This document shows, in pieces, positions 7,318 to 8,219 of a stretch of DNA of 8,219 bases. Below the pieces are notes generated by a model. The model ran no database searches, was not told where the DNA came from, and was given only the letters and a program-made list of their open reading frames with translations. The stretch is from an uncultured Clostridia bacterium (GTDB lineage Bacteria; Bacillota; Clostridia; Oscillospirales; Ruminococcaceae). The stretch lies in NCBI GenBank assembly GCA_947628385.1, contig CANQZS010000078.1, positions 1 to 8,219 on the forward strand. The letters run 5' to 3'. Position numbers and translations under genes: made by a program. The stretch's first letter is position 1. Each line of letters begins with the position of its first letter.

Positions 7318-7680
7318 ATGAAATTTTTCTTTGTTGCGATCGGCGGAGCAATAGGAGCAATGGGAAGATATGCAATAAGCCTGATACCGATAAAATCAGA
7401 GTTTCCATGGCTTACACTGATAACAAATATGATCGGCGCTCTTCTGATAGGCTTTATAGTTGGTCTGGCGGACAAAAGCGATAATGCTCCTCCGAACATG
7501 ATCCTGTTCCTGAAAACAGGCGTATGCGGCGGATTTACAACATTCTCCACATTTTCGCTTGAAGCATTGACTTTGTTTGAAAACAAAGCGTACCTGTCCG
7601 GAGGGATCTACATTGCATTAAGCGTTATAGGCTGCCTTGCGGGAGTTTTTTTAGGGAAAAAATTATCCATGTTGGGATAG
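7318..7680 (+). CDS. crcB: Fluoride channel CrcB/Fluc
   Basis: 120 residues, typical for a single Fluc subunit, which forms an antiparallel dual-topology dimer that lets fluoride leave the cell. Family hallmarks are GGAIGAMGRY (9-18), TLITNMIGALLIG (33-45, with pore Asn37) and GVCGGFTTFSTFSLE (68-82), which holds the Phe-box residues F76 and F79 and the central sodium-site region. Four hydrophobic segments are visible. The start ATG has only a modest GGGG (7304-7307) 10 nt upstream. It follows the permease gene by 25 nt and is the last gene of the operon. Only one copy is present, consistent with a homodimer rather than a paired heterodimer. No fluoride riboswitch lies directly upstream or in the operon leader. 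Confidence 0.96.
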   Translation: MKFFFVAIGGAIGAMGRYAISLIPIKSEFPWLTLITNMIGALLIGFIVGLADKSDNAPPNMILFLKTGVCGGFTTFSTFSLEALTLFENKAYLSGGIYIALSVIGCLAGVFLGKKLSMLG

Positions 7681-7683
7681 ATC

Positions 7684-7825
7684 AGTTTTGAAAGTTAAGA
7701 ATTGAGAGTAAGCTGAACCTGTACATTTTCATATGTCACAGCAAAAAATCGGCTCATAATATTGTAATTATTCCGTTTCAGTTTTTGACATAAATTTAAT
7801 ATCTCAACTCTCAGCTCTCAAAACT
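7684..7825. repeat. 24-bp imperfect inverted repeat, MITE-like
   Basis: Arms 7684-7707 and 7802-7825 match as inverted repeats at 20 of 24 positions, separated by 94 bp. The four mismatches are transitions; three would be G-U pairs in a minus-strand RNA. Both arms are built of degenerate 7-bp units. No transposase or clear target-site duplication is seen. The roughly 207-bp gap between crcB and the GH3 gene contains nothing that looks like a gene. Confidence 0.6.
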
Positions 7826-7830
7826 CAACA
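7803..7830. repeat. Degenerate heptad tandem repeat (CTCAACT type)
   Basis: Four consecutive 7-bp units: CTCAACT, CTCAGCT, CTCAAAA, CTCAACA. They overlap the right arm of the inverted repeat. Confidence 0.65.
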
Positions 7831-7831
7831 C

Positions 7832-7837
7832 TATAAT
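7832..7837 (+). promoter_or_regulatory. Possible -10 box for the GH3 gene
   Basis: TATAAT lies 50 bp before the GH3 start codon, a sensible distance, but no good -35 is present at 16-18 bp upstream. It lies between the two heptad blocks. TTGACA at 7785-7790 is too far away (41 bp) to pair with it. Confidence 0.3.
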
Positions 7838-7868
7838 TGCGCATTACGAATTACGCATTAAGCATTGA
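7834..7868. repeat. Degenerate heptad tandem repeat (GAATTAC type)
   Basis: Five consecutive 7-bp units: TAATTGC, GCATTAC, GAATTAC, GCATTAA, GCATTGA, sharing an NATT core. They begin 3 bp after the CTCAACT units and end 5 bp before the GH3 Shine-Dalgarno site. Confidence 0.65.
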
Positions 7869-7887
7869 CTTTAAAAGGAGTGTTTTT

Positions 7888-8219
7888 ATGAACGATCATC
7901 CATTCCGCGACAGCTCCCTGAGCTTTAAAGAACGTGTAAAGGACCTGCTCTCACGGCTTTCTATCGAGGAAAAGGCAAATATGCTCTCCTCTCATATGAA
8001 CGCCGTTCCAAGACTCGGAATAGGCGATTGGCACGTAGGTACGGAGGTCGCAAGAGGTTATGTGGGAAGATCGGACGACGAAATTTCCACAGTATTCCCC
8101 CAGCCTATTGGACTTGCTTCCACCTTTGACACCGACCTGATGTTCCGCCTCGGCGAAATTGCAGGAAACGAAGCGCGTTACTATTATCAGAAAAAAGGCA
8201 ACACCGCTCTTATGCTCTG
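7888..8219 (+). CDS. Glycoside hydrolase family 3 protein, N-terminal part (runs off window)
   Basis: The ATG at 7888 follows AAAGGAG (7874-7880) with a 7-nt spacer, and the frame stays open to the window edge, giving 110 residues plus two bases. There is no signal peptide (MNDHPFRDSSLSFKERVKDL), so the enzyme is probably cytoplasmic, or exported by another route. The sequence LLSRLSIEEKANML, then PRLGIGDWHVGTEVARG and TVFPQPIGLASTFD, followed by GEIAGNEARYYYQ, matches the start of the GH3 (beta/alpha)8 domain of beta-glucosidase / beta-xylosidase type enzymes. The catalytic Asp and Glu lie further downstream, outside the window, so activity and sugar specificity cannot be assigned. It fits a role in cleaving oligosaccharides from plant fibre. 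It is separated from the exporter operon by the repeat block and is probably transcribed on its own. Confidence 0.88.
   Translation, partial: MNDHPFRDSSLSFKERVKDLLSRLSIEEKANMLSSHMNAVPRLGIGDWHVGTEVARGYVGRSDDEISTVFPQPIGLASTFDTDLMFRLGEIAGNEARYYYQKKGNTALML

Noticed and set aside
6456..7586. Long minus-strand open frame (376 codons) across the SLC13 permease and crcB genes
   Set aside because: It is antisense to two well-recognised genes, its product is a His/Tyr/Lys-rich stretch typical of a reverse-complement reading, and it has no sensible start region or family match.
7785..7790. TTGACA as a -35 box in the repeat region
   Set aside because: No -10-like sequence lies 16-18 bp downstream; the nearest TATAAT is 41 bp away.

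Overview
The window looks like chromosomal DNA of a fibre-degrading Gram-positive anaerobe of the Ruminococcus / Oscillospiraceae type. The main clue is a secreted protein ending in a complete type I dockerin (1628-3247). Divergent from it is a modular secreted protein that starts with a cohesin-like module (1-1275, minus). A family 3 glycoside hydrolase begins at the right edge. Purine-rich Shine-Dalgarno sites, consensus -35/-10 promoters and A+T-rich intergenic regions also fit a Firmicute. Genus level is inference; there is no rRNA or other marker here.

Layout: (1) 1-1275, minus, N-terminal 425 residues of a modular extracellular protein cut by the window edge. (2) 1276-1627, a divergent intergenic region with one near-perfect sigma-A promoter for each side; the minus-strand leader is about 140 nt and can fold a long stem just upstream of its ribosome binding site. 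(3) 1628-3247, plus, signal peptide + uncharacterised repeat-rich (possibly beta-propeller) body + dockerin. (4) 3248-3524, a convergent intergenic region with two sequence-related hairpins, one per strand. (5) 3525-5063, minus, guaA, GMP synthase. (6) 5064-5250, divergent promoters. (7) 5251-7680, plus, a compact three-gene operon of membrane exporters: an ArsP_2-type heavy-metal permease, an ArsB/YbiR-like SLC13-superfamily permease, and the fluoride channel CrcB/Fluc. (8) 7681-7887, a repeat-rich intergenic region built of heptad-phased repeats and a long inverted repeat. (9) 7888 to the edge, start of a GH3 enzyme.

How the parts fit: the outer genes concern extracellular polysaccharide use (cellulosome-type modules, GH3). 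The central operon appears to be an inorganic-ion detoxification cassette that exports toxic ions (fluoride for crcB; metal or metalloid oxyanions are only inferred for the other two). guaA is a housekeeping gene. No CRISPR, tRNA, rRNA, insertion sequence or phage gene was seen. The least explained items are the paired 3' hairpins, the heptad repeat block and the three-exporter operon.
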